Assembly: GCF_003934165.1 (NCBI RefSeq)
Contig: NZ_ML133508.1
Coordinates: 241,881 to 305,880, forward strand
Reading direction: 5' to 3'
DNA length: 64,000 nucleotides
Source of the DNA: Borborobacter arsenicus
GTDB taxonomy: Bacteria > Pseudomonadota > Alphaproteobacteria > Rhizobiales > Rhizobiaceae
Notes under the pieces: generated by a model
The model's database searches: none
What the model saw: the letters and a program-made list of their open reading frames with translations, nothing else
Told to the model about the DNA's origin: nothing
Program-made: the position numbers and the translations under genes
Part shown: piece by piece, positions 18,333 to 27,953 of the stretch
Layout of the letters: each line of letters begins with the position of its first letter
Position numbering within the stretch: position 1 is the stretch's first letter

Positions 18333-19175
18333 CTAGTAGAAACCGATCGGGAAATAGCGCAGATACAGCTCGGCGAAGCGGCCTTTCACCGATATCTCAT
18401 GCAGCGCGTAGTTGAGTGCGTCTGCCAGTATAGGATTGTCGGGAGCAACCGCGATGGCAAGGCCGGTTCCCAGATATTCCGGCGCCAGATAGGGCCCACC
18501 GGCAAAACGACAGCATCGGTCCGATTCTTCTCCCGCCAGCCAGAATCCAAATCGCATGCCATCGCCGAAGGCAGCAGCGATTTTGCCCTCTTTCAGATCG
18601 TCGAACAGCCATTCCTGCCGGCTATATGTAACCACCCTGGCCTTCGAAAAATAGTCGCGCAGCATGCCCTCATGGGCAGACCCTGCCATCACGCCGATCC
18701 GTTCGTTCTCGACAGCCCTGAAGATCGGTTCGCCCAGCGGGGAACTCTTGCGGGTGAGGAAGCGGGCTGGAAACTGCAGATAGGGCCGGGAGAAAGCATA
18801 TTTGGCACGGCTTTCCTGGGTTATCGCAATGCCGGCAATGATCGCCTCGCCCTGTCCGTCATGCAGCGCCTTTTCCAACTCGCCCCATGGCAGCGCCTGG
18901 ATCTGGCATTTCGCCGAAATGTCGAGTTCAGCGCAGATTGCACGTGACAGATCGACATGCAGACCTGAGAGGCGGCCGTTCGGGTCAAGAAAATTGAATG
19001 GCGGAAAATCGGTCGTCGTCAGGAAACGCAGGCGTTCGAGCGTCGACAGGTCCGGTTTCACCAGTCGTTCCTTGGCATCCCAGAATACCGGTACGTCCGG
19101 TTCGGCGGCGCGCGCTGGCGACCACGCAAGGCTTGCCGTGAAAAATAGTAGGAAAACGACCGACGCAAGATTCAC
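18333..19175 (-). CDS. Periplasmic amino-acid-type solute-binding protein (SBP_bac_3)
   Basis: 280-residue protein with a Sec signal peptide (cleavage near ARA-AEPD, residues 22-26). Its periplasmic-binding fold is of family 3 (LTTTDFPPFNFLDPNGRLSG, VDLSRAICAELDI, LHDGQGEAIIAG, KIAAAFGDG). No ABC permease or ATPase gene is adjacent, so it is an orphan binding protein that may share a transporter or feed a sensor. The last residues form a normal C-terminal lobe without a membrane segment. Confidence 0.85.
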   Translation of the reverse strand: MNLASVVFLLFFTASLAWSPARAAEPDVPVFWDAKERLVKPDLSTLERLRFLTTTDFPPFNFLDPNGRLSGLHVDLSRAICAELDISAKCQIQALPWGELEKALHDGQGEAIIAGIAITQESRAKYAFSRPYLQFPARFLTRKSSPLGEPIFRAVENERIGVMAGSAHEGMLRDYFSKARVVTYSRQEWLFDDLKEGKIAAAFGDGMRFGFWLAGEESDRCCRFAGGPYLAPEYLGTGLAIAVAPDNPILADALNYALHEISVKGRFAELYLRYFPIGFY

Positions 19176-19550
19176 TTCTGCCTGCTCCGATTGCTGAACG
19201 GTTCGAACCTTGTCGAGTCCGGTGGATCGTTGTGGGGAGCTTTAACTTGCCAGCCGGCGCGACGCAAAACGATTGTTCGGCCGGAGAGTTCGTGACCCGC
19301 GGCCGGACATATTTTGTGGCTGTTCCGGTCACTCGCAAGGCTCTGATGCTTTTTGGCTATGGCCGGGCTGGTTTTGCCGTGCATAATCACGATGGGATGC
19401 AGCATTGGGGGATGTTGCTGTGAGGGTTGACTTCCAAAGGCGGCGGCATTGCCGCCATTCGGATCGACGGTGCGCAACGGTAAAATCCGTTGTTTCTTGT
19501 GCATTTCGCGTAACGGCTGAATCGACCGGCCAGCTTGCTGCCGGTGCGAG
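19176..19550. other. Divergent intergenic region, no recognised element
   Basis: 375 bp between the solute-binding-protein gene and the family 2 glycosyltransferase gene. I see no convincing gene, repeat or terminator. It must hold promoters for both divergent genes, but I could not assign a confident -35/-10 pair. Confidence 0.4.
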
Positions 19551-21497
19551 ATGGTTGCTGTAGAGGCAAGGCGAGCAACCGGCACGGCTGCCACGGCAGA
19601 TGGCGCCAAGGGCTTTCATCCCGAACTCGAGAATGCCAACGAGAACGGAATAAGCCTGTTTGGTGCGCTGGTACTGCCGGAAATCACCGCCTGGCGGCCG
19701 GTCCTGGATCGGTTGGGCATTTCAGTGTCCACCTGCATCGGGCTAGCCTCGCGGGCAGGGGGCAGCGGTTCGAGTTTCCAGGCTGAACTGCTGGCTTCCG
19801 GTATCGTTACCGAGGCGGAGTTCTATCATGCGGTCGCCCAGGAACTTGGCGTGGCTTTCGAAGCCGACCCGGACCCGCAGAAGCTTGTCATGCGTCAGGT
19901 CGACGGTTTGGCACTGCTGCGCCGCGGCGGCCACCGCATGGCGGCGCAGTTGGAGGATGGGCGAGGGGGCCTTGGTCATCTTGCCGCGCCGGACGTATCG
20001 GATTGGCAGCGCCTGAGGCGGTGTCTTCATGAGAAGCCTGCGTTGCGTCATCGGATAAGGATCGTCGCGCCCTCCGAACTTCGGCAAGCTATTCTTTGGC
20101 GCTCCCGTGAGGCGTTGACGCGCCTTGCGCTCACCAGCCTTTATGAGCAACGACCCGATTGTTCGGCCCGTTATGTGGTGAATGCCTATCAGGCCTTCGC
20201 ACTGGGCCTGCTCATCGGTGCGATTCCCCTGGCCATGCTTCTGGCCCCGAAAAGCGCGCTTGTGGCACTGCATATCGTGCTGTCGCTGTTCTTTTCTGCC
20301 TGCGTCGCGTTGCGCGTAGCAGCGATCTTCTGGCTGCCTCCACCTTCCACCGGATCGTTGCCGGCCGTGTCCCGCGATATCCCGGTCTATTCTGTCCTCG
20401 TCGCGCTCGACAAGGAAGCCGAGGTGGTCCCCGACCTTCTTGTCGGGCTCAGTCGGATCAACTGGCCGGCAGGCAAGCTCGAAATAAAGCTTGTCTGCGA
20501 GGAAGACGACGCAGACACCATTCACGCCATCATGAACCATCCGCTCGGCGCCCGTGTCGAAATCATTGTGGTGCCCGACACGCAGCCACGCACCAAGCCA
20601 AAGGCGCTGAGCTACGCGCTGCCACTGACCAGCGGCGAATTCATCGTCCTTTACGATGCCGAAGACCGTCCTCATCCCATGCAGTTGATGGAGGCTTGGC
20701 AGCGCTTCCGCGATTCAGGCCCGGGGCTCGGTTGTCTGCAGGCCCCGCTCGAAGTGTCGAATCGCGGTGCGGGCATGATCGCGAACATGTTCGGCTTCGA
20801 ATATGCCGCGCTTTTTCGCCGGTTGCTGCCGTGGCTCGCCGCCAATCGCCTCATGTTCCCCCTCGGCGGTACCTCGAATCATTTCCGCAGATCTGTGTTG
20901 GAGGAGGTCGGCGGGTGGGACCCCTACAATGTGACCGAGGATGCCGATCTCGGGTTGCGCCTGGCACGTTTCGGCTACCGCGCCGAGACCATTTCATGCC
21001 CGACGCTGGAGGACGGGCCGGAGGATTTCAGGACCTGGCGCCTGCAGCGGATGCGCTGGTTCAAGGGCTGGATGCAGACCTGGCTGGTCCATATGCGGGC
21101 GCCTGCACGGCTGGCGTCCGAACTGCCCCTGGCATCTTTCTGTCTTGCTCAAATCCTGTTTGCCGGCATGGTCCTGTCGGCCTTGCTCCATCCGTTCCTT
21201 TTTCTGTCCGCACTGCTCCTGATGGTACAGTCCAGCGCAGGGGTGCCGCTGGGCGGGTGGCAGAAAGCCTTGCTGGTCTTCGATTCGGTCAACGTCACCC
21301 TGGGCTATCTGTCTTTCATGGTTCTGGGCGGGCTCGCGCTCAGCCGGCAGGAGCGCAAGGGCTATTGGAAGGTCTGCCTGTTTACGCCCGTCTACTGGCT
21401 GATGCTGTCGATTGCCGCCTGGTGCGCTCTCTACGAGCTTTGCAAGCGACCGCATCACTGGAATAAGACACCGCACCGCAGATCGCAGTACCTGTGA
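19551..21497 (+). CDS. Membrane family 2 glycosyltransferase with N-terminal MshEN/GSPII_E_N-like domain
   Basis: 648-residue protein. An N-terminal soluble region (about 40-190; SSFQAELLASGIVTEAEFYH) resembles the MshEN-type domain found before some GT2 enzymes and type II/IV secretion ATPases, some of which bind cyclic-di-GMP. Two membrane helices follow near 205-265, then the GT2 domain with DAED (Asp369), the acceptor motif TEDADLG (Asp464) and QRMRW, then C-terminal membrane helices. This is the layout of processive beta-glycan synthases. No accessory or export genes flank it, so the product is unknown. ATG at 19551 has only a weak ribosome site. Confidence 0.82.
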   Translation: MVAVEARRATGTAATADGAKGFHPELENANENGISLFGALVLPEITAWRPVLDRLGISVSTCIGLASRAGGSGSSFQAELLASGIVTEAEFYHAVAQELGVAFEADPDPQKLVMRQVDGLALLRRGGHRMAAQLEDGRGGLGHLAAPDVSDWQRLRRCLHEKPALRHRIRIVAPSELRQAILWRSREALTRLALTSLYEQRPDCSARYVVNAYQAFALGLLIGAIPLAMLLAPKSALVALHIVLSLFFSACVALRVAAIFWLPPPSTGSLPAVSRDIPVYSVLVALDKEAEVVPDLLVGLSRINWPAGKLEIKLVCEEDDADTIHAIMNHPLGARVEIIVVPDTQPRTKPKALSYALPLTSGEFIVLYDAEDRPHPMQLMEAWQRFRDSGPGLGCLQAPLEVSNRGAGMIANMFGFEYAALFRRLLPWLAANRLMFPLGGTSNHFRRSVLEEVGGWDPYNVTEDADLGLRLARFGYRAETISCPTLEDGPEDFRTWRLQRMRWFKGWMQTWLVHMRAPARLASELPLASFCLAQILFAGMVLSALLHPFLFLSALLLMVQSSAGVPLGGWQKALLVFDSVNVTLGYLSFMVLGGLALSRQERKGYWKVCLFTPVYWLMLSIAAWCALYELCKRPHHWNKTPHRRSQYL

Positions 21498-21525
21498 CGA
21501 CCGGAAAAGAACTATCGGGTCGCTG

Positions 21526-22425
21526 TTATTTCAGGAAATCGGGTCCCTCGCCGATGATCTTCTCGTCCGCCTTGCCGATGACTGCGAGATCGCGACCGGC
21601 ATAGGGCAGGGTTGAGAGTATGCGCCGCATGACTTCGAGTCTTGCCCGCCGCTTGTCATTGGAACGCACGATGATCCAGGGCGCTTCGGGCGAATGGGTG
21701 CGCTCCAGCATCAGGTCGCGCATCTTCGTGTAGTCGTCCCATTTGGTCATGCCCGCAATGTCCATCGGCGAGAATTTCCAATTGGTCAAAGGACTGTGGC
21801 GACGGTCATGAAAGCGCTTGAGCTGCATTTCCTGCCCGATATTCAGCCAGAATTTGAACAGGTGGATTCCCTCGTTGACGAGCAAGCGTTCGAAACGCGG
21901 CGTCTCGGCCAGGAACTGCTCATGCTGTTCATGCGTGCAGAAGCCCATCACGGGCTCGACACCGGCACGATTGTACCAGGAGCGATCGAAGGTGACGAAC
22001 TCGCCTGCCGTTGGCAGATGCGTCACATAGCGCTGGTAGTACCATTGCCCGCGCTCGGTTTCGGTCGGTTTGGTCAGGGCCACGTTTCTGGCATTGCGCG
22101 GGTTCATATACTGCCGCAGTACATTGATCGTGCCGCCTTTGCCGGCAGCATCGCGCCCTTCGAGCACGGCCAGAACCCGGCTTCCGGTCGCCTGCATCCA
22201 TGCCTGCAGCTTGACGAGCTCGATCTGTAGCTCTTCCAGCGTTTTCTTGTATGTCTTGCCCGGCATCTTCTCGTCATAGGGATAGTCGCCTGAGCGTAGC
22301 TTCTTCTTGTCGATCCAGTTCGGCAGTTTCGGATCGTTGATGTCGAAATTTCTCTCTGTGCCGTCGACCACCAGGCGCAATGGACCGGCGACTGTCGTAT
22401 CGGCATCCTCTGCTGCATCTTTCAT
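21526..22425 (-). CDS. ppk2: Polyphosphate kinase 2
   Basis: 299-residue PPK2 enzyme transferring phosphate between polyphosphate and nucleotides. Walker A is GRDAAGKGG (Lys96), Walker B is [13 protein letters not shown] (Asp147), and the lid region [10 protein letters not shown] lies near residue 230. The length fits single-domain class I PPK2. The ATG at 22425 follows GAGGAGGTTG; the longer open frame upstream is not coding. It is divergent from phoR, placing polyphosphate and phosphate control side by side. Confidence 0.93.
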   Translation of the reverse strand: MKDAAEDADTTVAGPLRLVVDGTERNFDINDPKLPNWIDKKKLRSGDYPYDEKMPGKTYKKTLEELQIELVKLQAWMQATGSRVLAVLEGRDAAGKGGTINVLRQYMNPRNARNVALTKPTETERGQWYYQRYVTHLPTAGEFVTFDRSWYNRAGVEPVMGFCTHEQHEQFLAETPRFERLLVNEGIHLFKFWLNIGQEMQLKRFHDRRHSPLTNWKFSPMDIAGMTKWDDYTKMRDLMLERTHSPEAPWIIVRSNDKRRARLEVMRRILSTLPYAGRDLAVIGKADEKIIGEGPDFLK

Positions 22426-22454
22426 GGGCACAACCTCCTCGATGAAATGGACGC

Positions 22455-22557
22455 TACAGCATGAAGGGAGAAAGAGCGAAATGGTTTCCGCCGAATTCGA
22501 TGAGAAAACAAAAAGATAGAGCAAGCTGGAGATTCCGTTTGGTCCCATCATGCTGTA
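22455..22557. repeat. Widely spaced inverted repeat between ppk2 and phoR
   Basis: TACAGCATGA (22455-22464) and TCATGCTGTA (22548-22557) are perfect inverted copies 83 bp apart in the divergent promoter region. It may be the two ends of an intergenic element or paired regulator half-sites. I see no match to a Pho box (paired CTGTCAT-like repeats). Confidence 0.35.
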
Positions 22558-22632
22558 TTGGGTGCTTGTCGAACCTGCCCGGTGCCTCAGGCTAGGGCCC
22601 GTCAGGTCGTGTCCCGCCTGGCTGGATGTGCG

Positions 22633-23907
22633 ATGACCGAGGCAAGCAATGAAAAACGTGGCCGTCGCATGATGCGCTTGTTCATCCACAGATTCCGACA
22701 GAATCGGTGGATGTTGGCTGCCGCTGTTGTTTGCGTGCTGGCTGTCCATATGATTGCCGATGGCGCAGGACCCGTGGCAATCGCCATTGCCGTGCTCCTT
22801 GTCTGTGCCGCCCTTGCGCCAAGCAGAATGCCGCGCGAGCGCGCCGCCGAAGCGGTCGCGGCAGCCGGCCATCACGCGCTCGAAGGAATGTCCGGCGAAC
22901 ATCTTGCGGCAGCGGTGACCGATCCTCTGATCGTGTTCGATGGGGACGGTGCGATCGTCCACGCCAACCAGGCGGCGTTCGATGCCTTCGGCAATCTCAC
23001 ACCCGGCATATTGCTGCTGCTGAAATTTCGTGCCCCGGAAATGCAGGAAATGATCCAGTCGGTTCTGTTCGGGCGGGTCTCGTCGCGCGAAATCGACTAT
23101 GTCGAGCGTGTGCCGATCGAGCGTGCTTTCCGTGTTACCGCTTCGGCAGTTGGCAGGGGCACCGGCCTTTATGTGCTGGTCTTCAAGGACCAGAGCGAGG
23201 CGCGCCGCATCGACCGCATGCGGGCCGACTTCATCGCCAATGCCAGCCATGAATTGCGCACGCCGCTGGCCTCCATTTCAGGCTTCGTCGAAACGCTGCG
23301 CGGGCCGGCACGCGATGATGCGGCGGCACGCGACCATTTCCTTCAAATCATGCAGAACCAGACCGTGCGGATGGCGCGTCTGATTGATGACCTGCTGTCC
23401 CTGTCGCGGCTGGAGATGCGACCCACCTTGAAACCCGGCGTCAGGATAGATTTGCGCGGTCTCGTCCAGAACGTCATCGATTCTCTGGCTCCGCTGGCAG
23501 CCGAGACAGGCGTGAGCATCGAGCGGGACTTCCCGGACATGACGCTGGAAGTGTACGGCGACCGTGACGAACTGTTTCAGGTGTTCGAAAACCTTCTGGA
23601 AAACGCCTGTAAATATGGTCAATCGGGCGGACGGGTGGCCATATCGATCGCCGGGCCCTTATCCAGTCCCGAGGGAGAAACCACGGTCACCATCCGTGAT
23701 TTCGGCCCAGGAATTGCCGAGGAGCACATCCCACGCCTTACCGAGCGCTTTTACCGTGTTGATGCCGGCGCCAGCCGTGCCCAGAAGGGCACCGGCCTTG
23801 GCCTGGCCATCGTCAAGCACATATTGGCCCGCCACAATGCCCGGCTGTCGATCCGTTCGACGCTTGGCGAAGGTGCGGCTTTCACGGTGCATTTCCCGCC
23901 TGCATGA
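22633..23907 (+). CDS. phoR: Phosphate regulon sensor histidine kinase PhoR
   Basis: 424-residue membrane histidine kinase. Two hydrophobic segments lie near residues 25-60. A PAS domain follows ([20 protein letters not shown], near 95-115), then HisKA with His206 in [16 protein letters not shown], and HATPase with the N box [12 protein letters not shown]1 RDFGPGI and G2 [12 protein letters not shown]. The ATG at 22633 is preferred over a TTG at 22558. phoU follows about 115 bp downstream, supporting the Pho assignment, but pstSCAB and phoB are not between or next to them. Confidence 0.88.
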   Translation: MTEASNEKRGRRMMRLFIHRFRQNRWMLAAAVVCVLAVHMIADGAGPVAIAIAVLLVCAALAPSRMPRERAAEAVAAAGHHALEGMSGEHLAAAVTDPLIVFDGDGAIVHANQAAFDAFGNLTPGILLLLKFRAPEMQEMIQSVLFGRVSSREIDYVERVPIERAFRVTASAVGRGTGLYVLVFKDQSEARRIDRMRADFIANASHELRTPLASISGFVETLRGPARDDAAARDHFLQIMQNQTVRMARLIDDLLSLSRLEMRPTLKPGVRIDLRGLVQNVIDSLAPLAAETGVSIERDFPDMTLEVYGDRDELFQVFENLLENACKYGQSGGRVAISIAGPLSSPEGETTVTIRDFGPGIAEEHIPRLTERFYRVDAGASRAQKGTGLGLAIVKHILARHNARLSIRSTLGEGAAFTVHFPPA

Positions 23908-24022
23908 ATACCTTCCCAATAGCCGCTAAATCTCTGCTGCCCGCACTGCAGCTGTTTCTTTTTTCCGTCATGTAGCTAGCCTATGAGTGTAGATTCAGGG
24001 CTTTCGGGAAAACGGGTATTCC

Positions 24023-24742
24023 ATGCAATCGCACCATATTGTCAGTGCCTATGATGACGAGCTGAAATTCCTTACCCGCAAGATCGCAGCGATGGGGGGG
24101 CATGCCGAGCGTATGGTCGACCAGGCGATCGTAGCCCTCGTCAACGCGGATCCGGAACTTGCGCAACAGGTTGTCCGCGACGACGCCACCCTGGACGAGG
24201 CCGAACGCGAGATCGACGATCGGGCCATCGTCATCATCGCCAAGCGGCAGCCGGTTGCAGGCGATCTGCGCGAAATCATCGGTGCAATTCGCATTTCCGC
24301 TGATCTGGAGCGGGTGGGTGACCTCGGCAAGAATGTTGCCAAGCGTGTCGTTGCCGTGGCCGAGGGCCGTCAGCCGGTCAGCCTTTATCGGGGATTGCAG
24401 GCATTGGCCGAACTGGCGCTGACACAGCTCAAGGAGGTGCTCGACGTCTATGCCTCCCGCTCGGTGGAACGCATCGAGTTCGTCCGCGATCGCGACAACC
24501 AGATCGACGCCATGTACACGTCCCTGTTCCGCGAACTCCTCACCTATATGATGGAGGACCCGCGCAATATCACGCCCTGCACACATCTGTTGTTTTGCGC
24601 CAAGAATATCGAGCGCATTGGCGACCATGCCACCAACATTGCCGAAACGATCTATTACGTGGTTACCGGCGATCAGATGCCCCCGGAGCGTCCGAAGCAG
24701 GACAAGACGCATCGCGTTACCCTTGCAGTGGATACGCAATAG
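24023..24742 (+). CDS. phoU: Phosphate-specific transport system accessory protein PhoU
   Basis: 239-residue protein of two tandem three-helix PhoU domains, each with the metal-binding signature E-x-x-R-x-x-D-x-x-x-N (DLERVGDLGKN and NIERIGDHATN). In other bacteria PhoU links the Pst transporter to PhoR and holds the Pho response off when phosphate is plentiful. The usual neighbours pstB (before) and phoB (after) are missing here. Confidence 0.95.
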   Translation: MQSHHIVSAYDDELKFLTRKIAAMGGHAERMVDQAIVALVNADPELAQQVVRDDATLDEAEREIDDRAIVIIAKRQPVAGDLREIIGAIRISADLERVGDLGKNVAKRVVAVAEGRQPVSLYRGLQALAELALTQLKEVLDVYASRSVERIEFVRDRDNQIDAMYTSLFRELLTYMMEDPRNITPCTHLLFCAKNIERIGDHATNIAETIYYVVTGDQMPPERPKQDKTHRVTLAVDTQ

Positions 24743-25003
24743 GCTGGCCTGTCAGGCGATTTCCCCAGGTTTTGCGATGAAGCGGGCCCGGTCACGCTGG
24801 TCTTTTTGCCTGTCGTGGGTGGGCACGATTGTCGTAGGGCGGAGGAAGTTCTTGGAATTTTACATCGCTTCGGATATGCAGCGCGCACAGAGCACTGTGA
24901 ACACAGCCTGTTAGGCGCGTCTGGCATATCGAGGCAGCAAGCATTTTCCTTTGACTCGGATGTCGATGCCGGGACATTTCGACGGCTTCCGGAGATCACG
25001 ATT

Positions 25004-26326
25004 TTGAACAGCTATTCCAGCACGCATGCGGGCCTGGTGGCCGCTTTCGAGCAAAAAACTGCACGCATTGGCATTCTCGGCCTGGGCTATGTTGGCTTGC
25101 CGCTTGTGCTTCGTTTCAGCGAAGTCGGTTATAAGGTTGTAGGCTTCGATATCGACCAGTCCAAGGTGGATGCGCTCCTCGAAAAGCGGAGCTATATCGA
25201 CCACATCTCCTCCGACAAGATCGGTACGGCAATCGCCGGCGGCTTCCAGCCGACCACCGACTTTTCTCGCGCTGCCGAGGTGGACGCGCTGATCGTCTGC
25301 GTGCCGACGCCCCTCGACAAGCACCGCGAGCCCGATCTCAGCTTTGTGCTGGATACGGTCGATTCCCTGCTTCCCTATGTCAGGCCGGGGCAGGTCCTTT
25401 CATTGGAAAGCACCACCTATCCGGGCACGACGGATGAGGAGTTGCTGCCGCGCATCGAATCCCGTGGCCTGAAGGTCGGATCGGACTTTTTCCTCGTCTA
25501 CTCGCCGGAGCGGGAAGACCCGGGCAACAAGAATTTCACCACGCGCACGATCCCCAAAGTGTGTGGTGGCCATACGCCGGCCTGTCTGGAAGTGGGGCTC
25601 GCTCTTTATGGACAGGTCATCGACAAGGTGGTCCCGGTAAGCTCGACGCGGGCCGCAGAATTGACCAAGCTGTTGGAAAACATCCAGCGCGCAGTCAATA
25701 TCGGCCTGGTCAACGAGATGAAAATGATCGCCGACAAGATGGACATCGACATCTATGAGGTGATAGACGCGGCGGCGACCAAGCCCTTCGGCTTCACGCC
25801 CTATTATCCCGGCCCCGGCCTCGGTGGACACTGCATCCCGATCGATCCGTTCTACCTCACCTGGAAAGCGCGCGAATATTCCGTCAACACCCACTTCATC
25901 GAGTTGGCGGGCGAGATCAATCGCGACATGCCGGCGTGGGTGGTCGAAAAGATCGCGGACGCCCTCAATGACCGCAACAAGTCGCTGAAGGGCAGCCGCA
26001 TTCTGGCCCTTGGCATCGCCTACAAGCGCGATGTCGACGATATGCGTGAGTCGCCCTCCGTTATCGTGATGGAATTGCTGCGCGCCAAAGGAGCGCTGGT
26101 CGATTATTCCGACCCCAATGTCCCTGTCTTTCCGAAGATGCGCGAGCACAAGTTCGATTTGGCCTCAGTGGCGCTGACGCCCGAGGCGCTTGCATCCTAT
26201 GATGCCGTGGTTCTTTTGACGGATCATTCGGATTTTCCCTATGACCAGATCCTGGAGCATTCACGCCTTGTTGTCGACACGCGCGGCAAGTATCGCCAGC
26301 CCCACGAGCGGCTGATAAAGGCTTGA
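25004..26326 (+). CDS. wbpA: UDP-N-acetyl-D-glucosamine 6-dehydrogenase (WbpA)
   Basis: 440-residue nucleotide-sugar dehydrogenase oxidising UDP-GlcNAc to UDP-GlcNAc uronic acid with NAD, the first step of the UDP-diacetamido-mannuronate route. The Rossmann motif [14 protein letters not shown] lies near the N-terminus, and the catalytic Cys277 is in [10 protein letters not shown]. Long stretches match what I recall of Pseudomonas WbpA ([13 protein letters not shown]-like, [14 protein letters not shown]). The frame is open far upstream; the TTG at 25004 with GGAG 9 bp before it gives the expected length. First gene of the polysaccharide cluster. Confidence 0.92.
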   Translation: MNSYSSTHAGLVAAFEQKTARIGILGLGYVGLPLVLRFSEVGYKVVGFDIDQSKVDALLEKRSYIDHISSDKIGTAIAGGFQPTTDFSRAAEVDALIVCVPTPLDKHREPDLSFVLDTVDSLLPYVRPGQVLSLESTTYPGTTDEELLPRIESRGLKVGSDFFLVYSPEREDPGNKNFTTRTIPKVCGGHTPACLEVGLALYGQVIDKVVPVSSTRAAELTKLLENIQRAVNIGLVNEMKMIADKMDIDIYEVIDAAATKPFGFTPYYPGPGLGGHCIPIDPFYLTWKAREYSVNTHFIELAGEINRDMPAWVVEKIADALNDRNKSLKGSRILALGIAYKRDVDDMRESPSVIVMELLRAKGALVDYSDPNVPVFPKMREHKFDLASVALTPEALASYDAVVLLTDHSDFPYDQILEHSRLVVDTRGKYRQPHERLIKA

Positions 26327-26397
26327 GCGATCACGGCGTCGTAACGGGGCGCCGCCATGATCGAATGATCCTTGCGACTATCTGAAGGGATGCGGAT

Positions 26398-27543
26398 TTG
26401 GAGAATGAGAGACATACGGAAATAGATCTGCGCGTGCTCATCGGGCAGCTTTGGCGAGGAAGGCTCACCATCGTCCTGGTGACAGCGCTGTGCGTTCTTC
26501 TGGGAGGACTTCTCTATTTCGTCGCACCGAAGACCTACGAATCGGTCGCGACCTTCTTTCCGTTGAGGCAGTCGCTATATGCCGAATATATCGACTTGGC
26601 GTCAGCGACAGCCTTGCCGTCCGCCGTGGATGGCGAGATCGAGCGTGGCGATCTCATCAAGACTGCGTTTCCCTATACTCGCAATGATCTCCTCAGCGAA
26701 TTCACGACCTATCTGCAAAACCCTGCCCATCTCCTGCAGGGTGTTCAGGAAAGCGGCATCGTCTCATCAGAAGGAGCCGAGGCTGAGCGCAATGCGGCGG
26801 CTCTTTCCTTTGTACGGCGCATTGCATTTACCGCACCGACCGAAAAGGACCCGGGTTTCAAGATGCGCGTGCGGGCGAACAACCCGGAGGCGCTTGATCG
26901 CTTCGTTTCCTGGACTGTGAGCCAGGCCGGCGTTGATCTTGCCGAGGGGATCAAATCGTCGGTTGTTCGCAGGATCGAGGCAGGCAATAAGCAAAGGAAC
27001 GATGCGATAGCCCAGTTGCGCGTCGAGATTGCCTCCCGCAAGGCGAGGGCGGACATAGCACGCAAGGACGAGATGGCCGTTTTGACGGAACAGGCTCGGA
27101 TTGCGCGCTCTCTCGGCATCAAGGAGCCAGTGGCCCTGCAATCGCTGAGCGCGCAGGGACAATCCGGCGCAGGTGCCTCCGCGCAGGTGTTTTCGGGAGA
27201 TCAACCGACTTATTTCCAGGGCAGTGCCGCCCTGGAGGAGCGTATAGCGCTGCTGAAGGATCGCAAGGACGGTGATCCCTTCATCTTTGACCTGCGCGAC
27301 CTGGAACGGCAGGTTTATGTGCTCGAAAACGACACTCGTGCAGAGCGCCTGAGCCAGAGGCTGGACCAATCGCCGCTGAAGGACCCCGCTACCGCTCCCA
27401 TGGTGGAGTACAGTGCCATCGGCGCCAGCCCGGTGAAGGTTTTCCCCAAGCTCAGCCTGTTCGGTGCGGGCTCTCTGCTTATCGGCCTGATTCTCGGATC
27501 GGGCCTGGTGCTTTTGCGGGCTGGTGCCGCGAAGCGACATTAA
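26398..27543 (+). CDS. Wzz-type polysaccharide chain-length determinant
   Basis: 381-residue inner-membrane co-polymerase. The N-terminal Wzz motif EIDLRVLIGQLWRGRLTI leads into a membrane helix near 25-45. A periplasmic coiled-coil region spans about 60-340, and a C-terminal helix near 350-375 follows a short Pro-containing stretch (GASPVKVFPK). Such proteins set O-antigen length in Wzx/Wzy systems. The start TTG at 26398 is supported by AAGGGA upstream. It follows wbpA by 71 bp, the same order as in the Pseudomonas O5 cluster. Sequence is diverged, so I give no symbol. Confidence 0.8.
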   Translation: MENERHTEIDLRVLIGQLWRGRLTIVLVTALCVLLGGLLYFVAPKTYESVATFFPLRQSLYAEYIDLASATALPSAVDGEIERGDLIKTAFPYTRNDLLSEFTTYLQNPAHLLQGVQESGIVSSEGAEAERNAAALSFVRRIAFTAPTEKDPGFKMRVRANNPEALDRFVSWTVSQAGVDLAEGIKSSVVRRIEAGNKQRNDAIAQLRVEIASRKARADIARKDEMAVLTEQARIARSLGIKEPVALQSLSAQGQSGAGASAQVFSGDQPTYFQGSAALEERIALLKDRKDGDPFIFDLRDLERQVYVLENDTRAERLSQRLDQSPLKDPATAPMVEYSAIGASPVKVFPKLSLFGAGSLLIGLILGSGLVLLRAGAAKRH

Positions 27544-27953
27544 TTCGTCACTAGGATCCAGGGAGCCTGGTTTGAGGGCAGGGAAGTGGGTGTGGCTCAA
27601 CTGAATGATATTTGCTGCATTTCCCGCGAGAACCCGTTTTTCATAAACGTGACAGCATTCTGGTGATTGGCTGTTTGCGGTTTCTGCGTGGTGCCGGCAG
27701 TGTGTGGTGTCCTCGTATTCCACCGATGCTGGCCATTTTCCTTCCACGGGATCTTCGGCAAACACGAGATGTATCGGACGGGACTTTGTCCAAGCCGAGT
27801 TGGATATCATCATTATTTACAGGATTGGTGTCGGAATTGTCATTTGTGCGCGTTTCGATCATATGAACTGGCCAATGCCTCATTTTTCGACCGATTAGCA
27901 GGTCCTGCTCCCCTTGGACCTCTGGGTCGCCGCGAATACAAATCGGGAATGGA
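27544..27953. other. Intergenic gap within the polysaccharide cluster, no gene supported
   Basis: 410 bp between wzz and the first GT4 gene. Base composition looks less GC-rich than the neighbours, with runs such as ATTTGTGCGCG and ATATCATCATT. Short open frames here have no recognisable domain, and I found no ops/JUMPstart core (GGCGGTAG). It may be a remnant of a lost gene or a promoter region. Confidence 0.4.

Noticed and set aside
24743-25003. JUMPstart/ops element at the head of the polysaccharide cluster
   Set aside because: The core GGCGGTAG is absent; a GTAGGGCGGA stretch is only superficially similar.
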